DNA of 64,000 nt from Solirubrobacter sp963736505 (GCA_963736505.1 CAVTOZ010000008.1:124001-188000), one strand, 5' to 3'. Numbered from the stretch's first letter, positions 33,860 to 43,311 are shown. Translations and numbers: made by a program. The notes: generated by a model not told the origin, from the sequence alone.

Positions 33860-36646
33860 ATGAGCACGCCCGCTCCCGTACCGACGCAGCTCGGTCTCTC
33901 ACCTGATCAGGTGGAGATGATCGACGCGCGCCGTCGCCGGCGGGTCGAGCGGCGCGAGGTCACCGCCGAGGCGGCCGTGGCGGCGGCGTTCCTGGCCGCG
34001 GCGGGCGCGTTCTGGCTGCTGGCGGGCTCGCCGGGGCTCGGAGGCGCGCTCGCGCTCTACCTGGGCCTGATCTGCGCGCTGCTGGTGCGGATCGAGTTCG
34101 AGGTCGGCGACGGCCGCACCCGGCCCGTCGTGCTGGCGCTCGTGCCGATGCTCTTCCTGCTCCCGCCCGCCGCCGTCCCGCTGGTGTTCGCGGCCGCGCA
34201 CGTGGCCGCGCGCGTGCCGGACGTGGCCGCGCGCGGGATGCCGGCGCGCCGGCTGGTGATGATGCTCGGCGACGCGTGGTTCGCGCTGCCGCCCGCACTC
34301 GCCGTCGCCGCCGCCGGCACGCATCCGGCCGTGGCCGTGCTCGCGCTCGTCCTGACGGCCCAGATGACGGGCGACTTCGCGGTCTCCTCGCTGCGCTTCT
34401 GGGCGTCCGTCGGCGTCGGCCCGCGCGCCCAGCTGGGCGGCTACGCCTGGGTCTACCTCGTCGACCTGCTGCTCGCGCCCGTCGCGCTGCTGGCCGCGAT
34501 CGCGGGGCGCGCGGAACCGCTCGCCGTCTTCGCCGTGCTGCCGCTGGCGGCGCTGATCGGCGTGTTCGCGAACGAGCGCAAGGGCCGGATCGAGAACGCG
34601 CTCGCGCTCCAGCGCATGACCGAGCGCAGCCGCAACCGGCTGCGGGCGATCGTCCAGCACTCATCGGACCTGATCGTGATCCTCGAGCGCGACGGCACGC
34701 TGCGAACGCTCAACGGCTCCGTCGCGGCGATCTTCGGCGAGGAGGAGGAGGACACGCACGGCTCGCTGCTGGACCGCGTCCACCCCGACGACGCCGTGCG
34801 CGTAGGCGACTTCCTCGCCGCCGTCGCCGAGCGCCCGACCGGCGAGTCGGCCGAGGCCGAGTGGCGGATGCGCTACGACGACGGCACCTACCGCCACATC
34901 GGGGCCGTCGCGACGAACCTGCTCGGCGACGGCGTCGTCGACGGCCTCGTGCTGACCGCGCGCGACATCGAGGAGCGCAGCCGGTTCCTGGAGCAGCTGC
35001 GCCACCGCGCCTTCCACGACGAGCTGACCGGGCTCGCCAACCGCGCGCTGTTCTTCGACCGCGTCGAGCACGCGCTGATGCGCGGCACGCGCGCCGACGC
35101 GCAGGTCGCCGTCGTGTTCGTCGACCTCGACGACTTCAAGGCGATCAACGACCGCCTCGGCCATGCCGTCGGCGACCGCGTGCTGCGCGAGGTCGCGGAC
35201 CGCTTCTCGAGCGTCGCGCGCTCGGCCGACACCGTCGCGCGGCTCGGCGGCGACGAGTTCGGCGTGCTGCTCGAAGGCGTCCCCGGCGCCCGCGCCGTGC
35301 AGGCGGCCGAGCGCCTGCTCGACACCCTGCGCGTGCCGTTGCAGATCGACGGCGAGGAGATCCGCGTCTCGGCCAGCGCCGGCCTGGCGGTCGGCGCCTC
35401 CGATGCGCGCGACGTCGAGGAGCTGCTGCGCAAGGGCGACCTCGCGATGTACGAGGCCAAGCGCAACGGCAAGCGGCGGCTCGAGCAGTACACGCTCGAC
35501 ATGGCGCGGCCCGACGCGCCCGACCGGCGCCCGCTGACGTGGTTCATGCGCTCCGACGAGCAGCACGACGAGATCCGCTCGCTGCTCGACGACCCGGACT
35601 CGCTGACGATGGCGTTCCAGCCGATCATGGACCTCCGGACCGGCCGCATCGCCGGCTACGAGGCGCTCTCGCGCTTCAACGGCACCCCGTACCGCTCGCC
35701 CGACCAGTGGTTCGCGCAGGCGCACCGCTGCGGGCTGGGCTACGCCGTCGAGGCGAAGGCGCTGGCCGCCGCGCTCGCGCTGCGCGACCGCCCCGAGGGA
35801 ACCTACCTCGCGGTCAACCTCAGCCCGTCGTCGCTGACGGCGGCCGAGGTCCAGGCCGTGCTGCCCGCGCGCCTGGACGACCTCGTGATCGAGGTGACCG
35901 AGAACGAGCTGGCGTCCGGCGACCCCGCCGTCGCGGGCGCGATCCTCGCGCTGCGCGAGCGCGGCGCGCGGCTCGCGGTCGACGACGTCGGCGCCGGCTA
36001 CGCCGGGCTCACGCACGTGATGCGCCTGGCGCCCGACATCATCAAGCTCGACCGCGCGCTCACGACCGGGATCGAGGACGACCCGGTCAAGGCGGCGCTG
36101 GTCAGCTCCTTCGTCCGCTACGCGCGCGACATCGACGCGACCGTCTGCGGCGAGGGGATCGAGACGCTCGCCGAGCTGACGACGCTCGCGGGGCTCGACG
36201 TCGCCTACGGCCAGGGCTACCTGATCGCGCGCCCGGCCGCGCCGTGGGCGCCGCTGGACCCCGCCGCGGCGGACGCCTGCACCGTCTCCTTCCAGGCCCA
36301 GTTCGGCAGCCCAGGCGCCGAGGATCGGCTCAACCGGCGGATCGCCCGCGCCGGCTCGCTCGGCGAGCTCGAGCAGGACCTGCCGCTGCTGGCGCGGACG
36401 GTCGGCGCCGACGAGGTGCGGATCGCGGCCGAGCCCGCGCAGGCCGGCCAGCTGCTCGCCGGTGACCCCGGCGCCGATCCGGACGCCGTCGCCGCCCTGC
36501 TCGACACCGGCTACCGCGCGGTGCTGACGCTGCCGATCGGGACCACCGCCAGCCTGCGCGCGTACAGCCGCACCGAGCAGCCGTGGACGCGCTTCCACAT
36601 CGGGCGCGCCCGCAATCTCGCCACGCTGCTCGAGCGCCTCAGCTAG
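33860..36646 (+). CDS. Membrane GGDEF-EAL cyclic-di-GMP enzyme with PAS and GAF-like domains
   Basis: A 928-residue protein. About seven hydrophobic segments (residues 35-240) come first, then a PAS domain (LRAIVQHSSDLIVILERDGT). GGDEF follows, with LTGLANRALFFDRVEHAL and an intact GGDEF preceded by an RSAD I-site. EAL follows, with GYEALSRF, VNLSPSS, VIEVTENE, AVDDVGAGYAGL, DIIKLDR, CGEGIET and YGQGYLIARPA. A C-terminal GAF-like region occupies roughly residues 830-928. Catalytic residues of both halves are present, but EAL loop 6 reads DDVGAGYAGL rather than DDFGxGYSSL, so phosphodiesterase activity may be reduced. Confidence 0.92.
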   Translation: MSTPAPVPTQLGLSPDQVEMIDARRRRRVERREVTAEAAVAAAFLAAAGAFWLLAGSPGLGGALALYLGLICALLVRIEFEVGDGRTRPVVLALVPMLFLLPPAAVPLVFAAAHVAARVPDVAARGMPARRLVMMLGDAWFALPPALAVAAAGTHPAVAVLALVLTAQMTGDFAVSSLRFWASVGVGPRAQLGGYAWVYLVDLLLAPVALLAAIAGRAEPLAVFAVLPLAALIGVFANERKGRIENALALQRMTERSRNRLRAIVQHSSDLIVILERDGTLRTLNGSVAAIFGEEEEDTHGSLLDRVHPDDAVRVGDFLAAVAERPTGESAEAEWRMRYDDGTYRHIGAVATNLLGDGVVDGLVLTARDIEERSRFLEQLRHRAFHDELTGLANRALFFDRVEHALMRGTRADAQVAVVFVDLDDFKAINDRLGHAVGDRVLREVADRFSSVARSADTVARLGGDEFGVLLEGVPGARAVQAAERLLDTLRVPLQIDGEEIRVSASAGLAVGASDARDVEELLRKGDLAMYEAKRNGKRRLEQYTLDMARPDAPDRRPLTWFMRSDEQHDEIRSLLDDPDSLTMAFQPIMDLRTGRIAGYEALSRFNGTPYRSPDQWFAQAHRCGLGYAVEAKALAAALALRDRPEGTYLAVNLSPSSLTAAEVQAVLPARLDDLVIEVTENELASGDPAVAGAILALRERGARLAVDDVGAGYAGLTHVMRLAPDIIKLDRALTTGIEDDPVKAALVSSFVRYARDIDATVCGEGIETLAELTTLAGLDVAYGQGYLIARPAAPWAPLDPAAADACTVSFQAQFGSPGAEDRLNRRIARAGSLGELEQDLPLLARTVGADEVRIAAEPAQAGQLLAGDPGADPDAVAALLDTGYRAVLTLPIGTTASLRAYSRTEQPWTRFHIGRARNLATLLERLS

Positions 36647-37461
36647 ACCAGCGCGATCGGGCGCACCGGCGAGCCGGTGCCGCCGCGCAGCTTCAGCGGC
36701 AGGCAGACGAACGCGAACTCGCGGATGCCGTCGGCGGCAAGCTCCTCGAGGAAGAGCGACTCGATGATGTGGATGCCCGCCTGCACGATCAGGATCACGT
36801 GGCCCGGGAGCGAGCCGAGCTCCGGGTCGTGGCTGTCGGGCAGGTCCCACGCGAGGTTGTCGGCGCCGACGGCCAGCGGCCGCCGCGCCGCGAGCCAGCG
36901 CGACGCGTCGCCCGCGATGCCGCCCGCCGCCTCGTAGGCGGGGCGGTCGGCCCACAGCGCGCCGGAGCCGAGCCGGACGAGCACGACGTCGCCGGCGCCG
37001 ATCTCGACGTCGCGCGCGGCCAGCTCCAGCTCGGACGCGCTGACCGCGTGCCCCGGGTCGAGCCGCTCGGCGCCGAGCGCGCCCGCGACGTCGAGCAGCA
37101 CGCCGCGCGCGACCATCGGCGCCACGGTGTCGATCCCGAGCTGTGTGAAGCCGGTCGAGGTCTGCACGCGCGCGTCGATCTCGATCCCGCCGTGCAGGCG
37201 GCCGTCAAAGCCCTGATGGCACAGCGCGTCGATGTGCGTGCCGGAGTGCTCGGTCATGACCAGCAGCGCCGACGCGCTCGTGCGCGCCTCCGGCGCGTCG
37301 CGCTCGTGGCGGCGGTGGAGGTTGATCAGCACGCCGGGCTCGTGCGCCGGGAACACGGGCGCGCCGGCGTAACGCGGCTGCTCGAGGTCATAGGCGCGTG
37401 CGCCGCGCAGCGCGCGCGCGAGCTCGGTGCTCGAGGCCACGGCGGGGTTTCTAACAGACAC
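36643..37461 (-). CDS. Cyclase-family metal hydrolase (kynurenine formamidase-like)
   Basis: A 272-residue protein of the PF04199 family. The metal-binding HSGTHIDALCHQG motif is intact, preceded by SALLVMTEH and followed by VLLDVAGALG and VGADNLAWDLPDSH. Members include kynurenine formamidase and polyketide-ring cyclases; here the substrate is unknown. It is convergent with the GGDEF-EAL gene, whose stop it overlaps, and divergent from the HELGH gene. Confidence 0.87.
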   Translation of the reverse strand: MSVRNPAVASSTELARALRGARAYDLEQPRYAGAPVFPAHEPGVLINLHRRHERDAPEARTSASALLVMTEHSGTHIDALCHQGFDGRLHGGIEIDARVQTSTGFTQLGIDTVAPMVARGVLLDVAGALGAERLDPGHAVSASELELAARDVEIGAGDVVLVRLGSGALWADRPAYEAAGGIAGDASRWLAARRPLAVGADNLAWDLPDSHDPELGSLPGHVILIVQAGIHIIESLFLEELAADGIREFAFVCLPLKLRGGTGSPVRPIALV

Positions 37462-37503
37462 ACGCCCTCAACCTCGGGCCGGTCGCGGCCGATCACCGTG
37501 CCG

Positions 37504-38169
37504 ATGGACCAGCGCATCGTCCGGGTGGCCGTGGTCGGCGCCGCCATCGCCCTCTTCACCGCCTACCAGGTCGCGTCGAACCGCAACCCGGCGTCCGGCT
37601 CGACGAACACCATGCAGCATGAGCTCACGCCGGAGATCCGGGCGCAGACGCTCAGCTTCGCGCCCGACGTGTCGACGGGCGACCAGGCCTGGATCGTCGG
37701 CGCGATCGCGCAGGCGCGGCCCGAGGCGCAGCAGCTGATCGGCGCGGTCGACGGCCTCGTCACGGTCCGCACCGTCAACGCCCCCGGCGCGCCGTACGTC
37801 GGCGTCGCCCAGCCGGGCACCGACGACATCGCGCTCAACATCGCCTACCTCGACGGCAGCCGCAAGGTCGACCGTCAGCAGGCCATCCTGCACGAGCTCG
37901 GGCACGTGATCGACTTCGAGCTGATCCCCGACGCCGAGATGCGCACGCTCGCGGACGCGATCCCCTCCAGCGGCGGCTGCTTCATGACCGAGCGCGGCGA
38001 CTGCACCGCGCCGGAGGAGCGCTTCGCCGACACGTTCGCCAAGTGGGCGCTGCGCGGCGCCGTGTCACGCGTCGGCGCCGGCTACGGCGTGATGTCGCCC
38101 ACCTCGCTCGAGGACTGGGGCGCCCCGCTCGCGCTGATCGCGGCGCAGCAGGCCGTAGCTCAGAAGTAA
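37504..38169 (+). CDS. Membrane-anchored HExxH-like metallopeptidase-like protein
   Basis: A 221-residue protein with one N-terminal membrane anchor (IVRVAVVGAAIALFTAYQVA) and an extracytoplasmic zinc-peptidase motif, ILHELGHVIDFE, with a downstream CFMTERGDCTAPEERFADTF helix that could give the third ligand (Glu) as in gluzincins. Two cysteines flank that helix and may form a disulphide. It resembles putative metallopeptidases rather than a well-known protease; no substrate is implied. GTG 37498 is an alternative start. Confidence 0.7.
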   Translation: MDQRIVRVAVVGAAIALFTAYQVASNRNPASGSTNTMQHELTPEIRAQTLSFAPDVSTGDQAWIVGAIAQARPEAQQLIGAVDGLVTVRTVNAPGAPYVGVAQPGTDDIALNIAYLDGSRKVDRQQAILHELGHVIDFELIPDAEMRTLADAIPSSGGCFMTERGDCTAPEERFADTFAKWALRGAVSRVGAGYGVMSPTSLEDWGAPLALIAAQQAVAQK

Positions 38170-38176
38170 CCCGCCA

Positions 38177-38953
38177 TCAGCCCTTCTTGACGCGCAGCTT
38201 CTTCGTGACCGTGGTGGTCTTGCCGCCCTGCGTCAGCGAGACGGTGGCCGTGTAGTTGCCGGCCGACAGCGTGCGAGCCGAGCTGAGCAGCATGTTGACG
38301 GTCTTGCCCGGCAGGATGCGGACGGACGAGAGATCGCGCTGGCGGGTGCCGAGCGCGCCCTTCAGGCGCACGCTGCCGTCTACGGGCTGGACGGTGTTGC
38401 CGGCGTTGCGCACGGGAAGGACGATCGCCTTGTCGGAGCCGCGGCCAGTGACCTTCGCGGTCCTCGCCTTCAGGCTCAGGACCGGCGTCGCCGGGTTCAG
38501 GCGCAGGCTGCTGACGATCCGGTAGCCGGCCACGACGCCCGACGTCGGCGCGTCGGACGGGATCCCGATCACCTCGATCCCGCCGTACAGCGAGGCGGCG
38601 GTCGTGGCGGTGACGGCGAACGTCTTCGACGCGCCCGCGGCGAGCGCGAACGAGTCGTCGCTGACGGAGATGCCGGACAGCGTCTTGGCGCGGTTCACGT
38701 TCACGGCCCCGCTGGACGACTGCAGCCACGGCCGCGCGTGGACCGTGATGTCGATCCGCTTGGTGCTGTGGTTGGAGACCTTGATCGTCCCCACCGGCCC
38801 TGCTCCCGCCTGGCGCTCGATCAGCACCGGCGTGAGCCCGAGCCCGCCCGCCTTGCTCGGCGCGGCTCCGTCGGCGCGCGAGATCACCGCCCCGCTCGCG
38901 ACCGCCGCCAGCACCGCAACTCCGGCGATCGCGCGCCGCCCGACTGATGACAT
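38177..38953 (-). CDS. Secreted protein with Ig-like fold
   Basis: A 258-residue exported protein. The N-terminus (MSSVGRRAIAGVAVLAAVAS) is a signal peptide. The rest is all-beta: LGLTPVLIERQAGAGPVGTI, KVSNHSTKRIDITVHARPWL, LRLNPATPVLSLKARTAKVT and SARTLSAGNYTATVSLTQGG. This resembles the fimbrial-chaperone-like or DUF916 surface proteins made of two beta-sandwich domains. AGGGGG lies before ATG 38953. It follows the GH2 gene on the same strand, separated by two hairpins. Confidence 0.7.
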   Translation of the reverse strand: MSSVGRRAIAGVAVLAAVASGAVISRADGAAPSKAGGLGLTPVLIERQAGAGPVGTIKVSNHSTKRIDITVHARPWLQSSSGAVNVNRAKTLSGISVSDDSFALAAGASKTFAVTATTAASLYGGIEVIGIPSDAPTSGVVAGYRIVSSLRLNPATPVLSLKARTAKVTGRGSDKAIVLPVRNAGNTVQPVDGSVRLKGALGTRQRDLSSVRILPGKTVNMLLSSARTLSAGNYTATVSLTQGGKTTTVTKKLRVKKG

Positions 38954-39017
38954 CTGGAAAGACCCCCTGTTCACAGCACACACACCTACCACGCGTGAAC
39001 CCGGGGACGACGCGAAC

Positions 39018-39046
39018 GGAGCGGCGATCAGACCGATCGCCGCTCC
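39018..39046. terminator. Strong hairpin downstream of the GH2 gene
   Basis: GGAGCGGCGATC (39018-39029) pairs with GATCGCCGCTCC (39035-39046): a 12-bp stem and 5-base loop about 60 bases past the GH2 stop. It is followed on the plus strand by ATATCGGGTTT but on the minus strand by no T-run. It probably ends or processes the GH2 transcript. Confidence 0.7.
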
Positions 39047-39066
39047 ATATCGGGTTTCGCCTGCCA

Positions 39067-39094
39067 GGCGAGCGAGACTTCGTCGTCGCTCGCC
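39067..39094. terminator. Second hairpin downstream of the GH2 gene
   Basis: GGCGAGCGA (39067-39075) pairs with TCGCTCGCC (39086-39094), just past the GH2 stop at 39105. Two consecutive hairpins between GH2 and the secreted-protein gene suggest a deliberate transcript boundary. Confidence 0.55.
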
Positions 39095-39104
39095 TTCGGC
39101 GACG

Positions 39105-42100
39105 TTACGGGGCCGTCGTCGACAGCGTGAACGTGAGCGTCTTGCTGTACGCCCCCGTCCGCAGCGCGTCGTTGGCGCCGATGTGCTGCTTGAACGCGAT
39201 CGTGACCGGGTCGTTGGACGCCGGGTTCGACCACGCCTTCAGCAGCGTCGGGGCCGCCGAGCCGCCGACGTCGGCGAACGGACCGCCCGCGTTGGCCTGC
39301 AGCGCCGACGGCAGCGAGAACGTGCCGTTGACGAGGTGGCCGGTCGCCGTCGACGACGGGTCGGCGACGCTGAGCGCCGCGTTGCCCGCGGTCGAGATCA
39401 CGTTGGCCGTCGTCTGCGCGCTGTAGTCGCCGGCGATGCCCGGCGTGAACGCGCCGAACGAGGCCGGCGCGCCGAGCGTCAGCGACAGCGTCGCCGGGAC
39501 CGTGCCGCTGACCGTGCCCGTCGTGATGTCGGCCGGGATCAGGTCGACGTTGTAGACGCGCGACGCCGAGCCGTCAGGCGAGGTGACCGTGACCTTGGCC
39601 GTGCCCGGCAGCGAGGCCGGGAGCGCGACCGAGATCGTCTCGCCGTTGGCGGGCGTGCCGGTGATCACCGGCGTGCCGTTGTACTGCACCGGGACGGGCC
39701 CGTACTGCGTGACGCTGGGATCGAAGGACTTGACGGAGTTCCCGTCGACCTTCAGGTCCAGCAGCGCCGGCTCGAGCTGCTCGCCGTTGACCTCCATCTC
39801 CGTGATCTGGAAGAACCCGGTGTTGGTGTCGGGCGCCGGCGTCGTCAGCTCGACCTTGACCTGGGTCGTGTTGACCGGGTCGAACGCGAGCGTCGACGGC
39901 GTGTTCGACGTCGCGGCCTGCGTGACGACGAGGTCGCTCACCGGCGCCCACGCGCCGCCGTCCCAGTAGGACACGGCGAACTGCGACGGGAACGCCCGCG
40001 TCGCGCTGACCACGAACGACGGCCGGATCTGCGACACCGTCTGCGCCGCCGGCCAGGCGACCGACAGCCACTCGGACTTGTGCGCCTTGCTCACGGCCGC
40101 GAGCAGCGCCGTGGCGGACTTGTTGTAGGCGTTCGACCAGCCGGTCGTCGCCGTCGTCGTCCCGTCGAACATCGCGGACGGGATCGTGCCGGCGGCGCCC
40201 GAGTAGCTCGCGTCCGGCGCCGGCTTGGTGCGGTTCGTCGAGCGCGCGAGGTTCACCCCGTGCGTGACGACGTTGGTCACCGTGACCGTGGCGACCGCCT
40301 TCTGGGTGACGCCCACGATCGTGCCCTGGACGTCGAAGCGGCCCCAGCTCGCGTACTTGGCGGGGTCGATCGCGTCCCACGTGACGGGCAGGTTGCGGTC
40401 GTTGCCGTCGTTGTAGACGACCCGCGCGGTCGAGGGCAGCGTCGGCTTGGTGCCGACCGGGACCTCGGTCGTGATCGGGTCGACGCTGGTGACCGTGGTG
40501 CCCGTGACGATCGCCTTGGCGCCGTCGGTGCCGGTGATCGTCGTCGTGCCCGCGGCCGCCGTCGCCGGCGCGTTGGTCCACGTGACGGCCTTGGTGCCGC
40601 CGTTGGCGAGGTCCTTCACCGTCGCGGGCAGCGACAGCGCCGAGCCGGCCGCCTGGCGGATGTACTGCGGCTCGAGGCCGCCGGCGCCCGCGTAGATGGT
40701 CGTCGTCTGCGGGAGCAGGCCGGGCGACGTGACCGTGACCGTGATCGGGCCCTCGGTCGTGTTCGACTGGATGATCGCCAGCGCCTTGCCGTTGAAGGCC
40801 GAGCGCGTGTCGGACTTGTAGTTCTCCGCGCTCTCCTCCTGGCCGTTGTCGAGGCCGACGAGCTTGCCGCCCGTGACCGTGAACTTCAGCTTGTTGTTGG
40901 CGGACGGGTTCATCACGCCGTCCTTGTCGACGACGTCGACCCCGATGAACGAGAGCGCATGGCCGTCGGCCTTGATGACCTGCTTGTCCGGCGAGAGCGT
41001 CACCGTGTCCGGCGCGCCGGCGGTGTCGACCTCGTCACGCGCGACCTGCTGGCCGTCCTTGGTCGCGACGGCGACGAGCTTGCCGGGCGCGAACGGGACG
41101 TTCCAGGTCAGGTGCAGCTTGCCGGAGCTGCCGTTCGGGCTCGTGTAGCTGCCCGCCGGGCACTGCGCGCTGGCGGTCGTGAACGTCTTGTCGTCGCCGG
41201 GGCACTCCGTGGTCTCGAGGTACTCGCGACCGTCCGTCGTGAACTTGTGGTCGAACTTCCTCACGCCGAGCGACTGGCCGTTGAGGAACAGCTCGACCGT
41301 GTCGACGTTGGCGTACGCCCACACCTGGACGTTCTGGCCAGGCTTGTAGTCGGTCCAGTTCATCGGCAGCACGTGGACCATCGGCTGCGTGGTCCACTGG
41401 CTCTTGAACAGGTAGTACATGTCCTTCGGGAAGCCCGCCGTGTCGACGGCGCCGAAGAACGAGGACTTGACCGGGAACAGGCTGTACGGCGTCGGCTCGC
41501 CGATGTAGTCGATGCCCGACCAGATGAACTGGCCGAGGAAGTACTTGCGGTCGCGGTCCTTCTTGTGGCCGTACTCGCCCGACATGGTCCACGACGCCAG
41601 GTTGTTGTCGTAGGACGACGTGCCGCGCTTGCCGGGCGTGTAGTTCTCGCCCGTGTTGAGGTAGTCCGGGTCCTGGTAGACGCCGCGCGTCGAGGTCTCC
41701 GACGAGGACTCGGACTCGAACAGGAACTTGGTCGGGTACTTCGCGTGCAGTGCGTCGACCGAGGCCGCGGTGTTGTAGTTCAGGCCGAGGCCGTCGAGGC
41801 CGTCGAGGATCACGTCGGCGCCCGAGCCGGTGGACGGCACTGAGCGGTACTTGTCCGAGCCGATCACGATCGGGCGGCTGGTGTCGATCGACTTGATGTC
41901 GGCGACGAGGTTCTGCGCGATCGGCACGCCGACCGTCAGGCTGGTCGAATCGGGGATCTCATTCCCGATCGACCACAGGATCACGGCCGGGTTGTTCTTG
42001 GCGGCATTGACCATCTCCTTGATGTCGTCGTCGCCGTTGGCGTCGAAGAAGCGTGCGTAGTCGTAGGTCACCTTGCGCGTGTGCCACGCGTCGAAGGCCT

Positions 42101-43235
42101 CGACCATCATCACGATGCCGAGCTCCTGGCAGACCTCGAGCATCTCGGGCGACGGCGGGTTGTGCGACGTGCGGAACGCGTTCACGCCCATCGACTTCAT
42201 GATCTTCATCTGACGCATCAGCGCGTCCTTGTTGATCGCCGTGCCGATCGCGCCCATGTCGTGGTGCAGGTCGACGCCCTTGACCTTCGTCCACTTGCCG
42301 TTGATCGTCAGGCCCTGGTTCGGGTCGATCTTGAACCAGCGGGCGCCGAACTTCGTGCTCGAGGAGTCGACGACGTCGCCGTCGATGCGGACCTCGGTGT
42401 CGAGCGTGTAGAGGTACGGATCCTCGATCGACCACAGGTGCGGATGCGCGATCGTCATGTCGCTGCCCGACTGCGTCGAGGCGACGACGTTGCCGGCCGC
42501 GTCCTTGACCGTCTGGCTGATGCCGACGGCCTGGTTGAGGTCGTTCTTGAGCGCCGTCACGACGTGGACCGTCGCGGAGTCGCCGTTCGTGTACATGTTC
42601 TCGAGGTCAGGCGTCGTGACCGTCACGCCGTGGCGCGCGATGTGGACCGGGTCCTGGACGAGCAGGTGCACGTGCCGGTAGATGCCGCTGCCGGAGTACC
42701 AGCGCGAGCTCGGTTGCTTGTTGCGCACCTGGACGGCGAGCACGTTCGGCGAGCCGTCGGTCTTCGCGCCCGGCAGATCGACCTCGAACCCGGTGTAGCC
42801 GTACGGGTGCGCGCCGACCTGGACGCCGTTGAAGTAGATGACCGAGTCCATGTAGACGCCGTCGAAGTCGACGGCGATCCGCTTGCCCGCCGCCGAGGCG
42901 GGAAGCGTGAAGGTCTTGCGGTACCAGCCCAGGCCGCCCTGCAGGTAGCCGGTGCCGGCCTGCGTCCCGCTCGTGGTCGGGTTGAGCTCGATGCTCCAGT
43001 CGTGCGGCACGTCGATCGAGCGCCACGACGAGTCGTCGTAGGTCGTGCCCGCGGCGTTCATGTTGGCGCCCACGGGGTTGTACGTCCCCGACGGATCCGT
43101 GATGTCCGTCGGATTGACCAGGGCGAACTTCCACCCGAAGTCGAAGTTCTGCGATTCCGCGCGTGCTGCCGGAGCGAACGCTGCCAACGCGAGTACGACT
43201 GCGGGCACGGCCATCCGTGCGTGCTTCCTCAACAC
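39105..43235 (-). CDS. Secreted glycoside hydrolase family 2 enzyme (beta-galactosidase-like), multidomain
   Basis: A 1376-residue exported enzyme. The Sec signal is around MAVPAVVLALAAFAPAARAE. The GH2 sugar-binding domain has DDSSWRSIDVPHDWSIELNP and WYRKTFTLPASAAGKRIAVD, then the Ig-like and TIM-barrel domains. The acid/base is E426 in LWSIGNEIP. The likely nucleophile is E509 in FESESSSETSTRG. After about residue 720 come bacterial Ig-like modules (VNLARSTNRTKPAPDASYSG marks a carbohydrate-binding/F5-8 type C domain). The gene is visibly poorer in GC than its neighbours. GTG 43235 has GGAGAG upstream. An inverted repeat overlaps the promoter. Confidence 0.92.
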   Translation of the reverse strand: MLRKHARMAVPAVVLALAAFAPAARAESQNFDFGWKFALVNPTDITDPSGTYNPVGANMNAAGTTYDDSSWRSIDVPHDWSIELNPTTSGTQAGTGYLQGGLGWYRKTFTLPASAAGKRIAVDFDGVYMDSVIYFNGVQVGAHPYGYTGFEVDLPGAKTDGSPNVLAVQVRNKQPSSRWYSGSGIYRHVHLLVQDPVHIARHGVTVTTPDLENMYTNGDSATVHVVTALKNDLNQAVGISQTVKDAAGNVVASTQSGSDMTIAHPHLWSIEDPYLYTLDTEVRIDGDVVDSSSTKFGARWFKIDPNQGLTINGKWTKVKGVDLHHDMGAIGTAINKDALMRQMKIMKSMGVNAFRTSHNPPSPEMLEVCQELGIVMMVEAFDAWHTRKVTYDYARFFDANGDDDIKEMVNAAKNNPAVILWSIGNEIPDSTSLTVGVPIAQNLVADIKSIDTSRPIVIGSDKYRSVPSTGSGADVILDGLDGLGLNYNTAASVDALHAKYPTKFLFESESSSETSTRGVYQDPDYLNTGENYTPGKRGTSSYDNNLASWTMSGEYGHKKDRDRKYFLGQFIWSGIDYIGEPTPYSLFPVKSSFFGAVDTAGFPKDMYYLFKSQWTTQPMVHVLPMNWTDYKPGQNVQVWAYANVDTVELFLNGQSLGVRKFDHKFTTDGREYLETTECPGDDKTFTTASAQCPAGSYTSPNGSSGKLHLTWNVPFAPGKLVAVATKDGQQVARDEVDTAGAPDTVTLSPDKQVIKADGHALSFIGVDVVDKDGVMNPSANNKLKFTVTGGKLVGLDNGQEESAENYKSDTRSAFNGKALAIIQSNTTEGPITVTVTSPGLLPQTTTIYAGAGGLEPQYIRQAAGSALSLPATVKDLANGGTKAVTWTNAPATAAAGTTTITGTDGAKAIVTGTTVTSVDPITTEVPVGTKPTLPSTARVVYNDGNDRNLPVTWDAIDPAKYASWGRFDVQGTIVGVTQKAVATVTVTNVVTHGVNLARSTNRTKPAPDASYSGAAGTIPSAMFDGTTTATTGWSNAYNKSATALLAAVSKAHKSEWLSVAWPAAQTVSQIRPSFVVSATRAFPSQFAVSYWDGGAWAPVSDLVVTQAATSNTPSTLAFDPVNTTQVKVELTTPAPDTNTGFFQITEMEVNGEQLEPALLDLKVDGNSVKSFDPSVTQYGPVPVQYNGTPVITGTPANGETISVALPASLPGTAKVTVTSPDGSASRVYNVDLIPADITTGTVSGTVPATLSLTLGAPASFGAFTPGIAGDYSAQTTANVISTAGNAALSVADPSSTATGHLVNGTFSLPSALQANAGGPFADVGGSAAPTLLKAWSNPASNDPVTIAFKQHIGANDALRTGAYSKTLTFTLSTTAP

Positions 43236-43278
43236 CCGAGCTCTCCCCTCCGGTTGTACTGGAGGCGGTTATACATGG

Positions 43279-43311
43279 TTTCGACTTCGAAGGAAAGGCC
43301 TTCGAAGTCGA
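43279..43311. promoter_or_regulatory. Inverted repeat at the GH2 promoter
   Basis: TCGACTTCGAAGG (43281-43293) pairs perfectly with CCTTCGAAGTCGA (43299-43311). It lies between the GH2 start and the deoR stop. A TATAAC box (minus strand, 43268-43273) is just inside it, so the repeat covers the spacer and -35 region. TTTCGACTTCG at 43279-43289 matches TTTCGCGTTCG upstream of the first deoR gene. This fits an operator for the neighbouring DeoR regulators, although the repeat could also form a hairpin in the deoR transcript. Confidence 0.6.

Noticed and set aside
33719..33860. Possible cyclic-di-GMP riboswitch between a secreted-protein gene and the GGDEF-EAL gene
   Set aside because: A hairpin and a CGCACAGGG string are present, but the conserved riboswitch core and tetraloop receptor could not be identified on either strand.
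43281..43311. Simple rho-independent terminator for deoR copy 1
   Set aside because: There is no T-run on the minus strand after the stem, and the motif overlaps the GH2 promoter; an operator is favoured, though a dual role remains possible.
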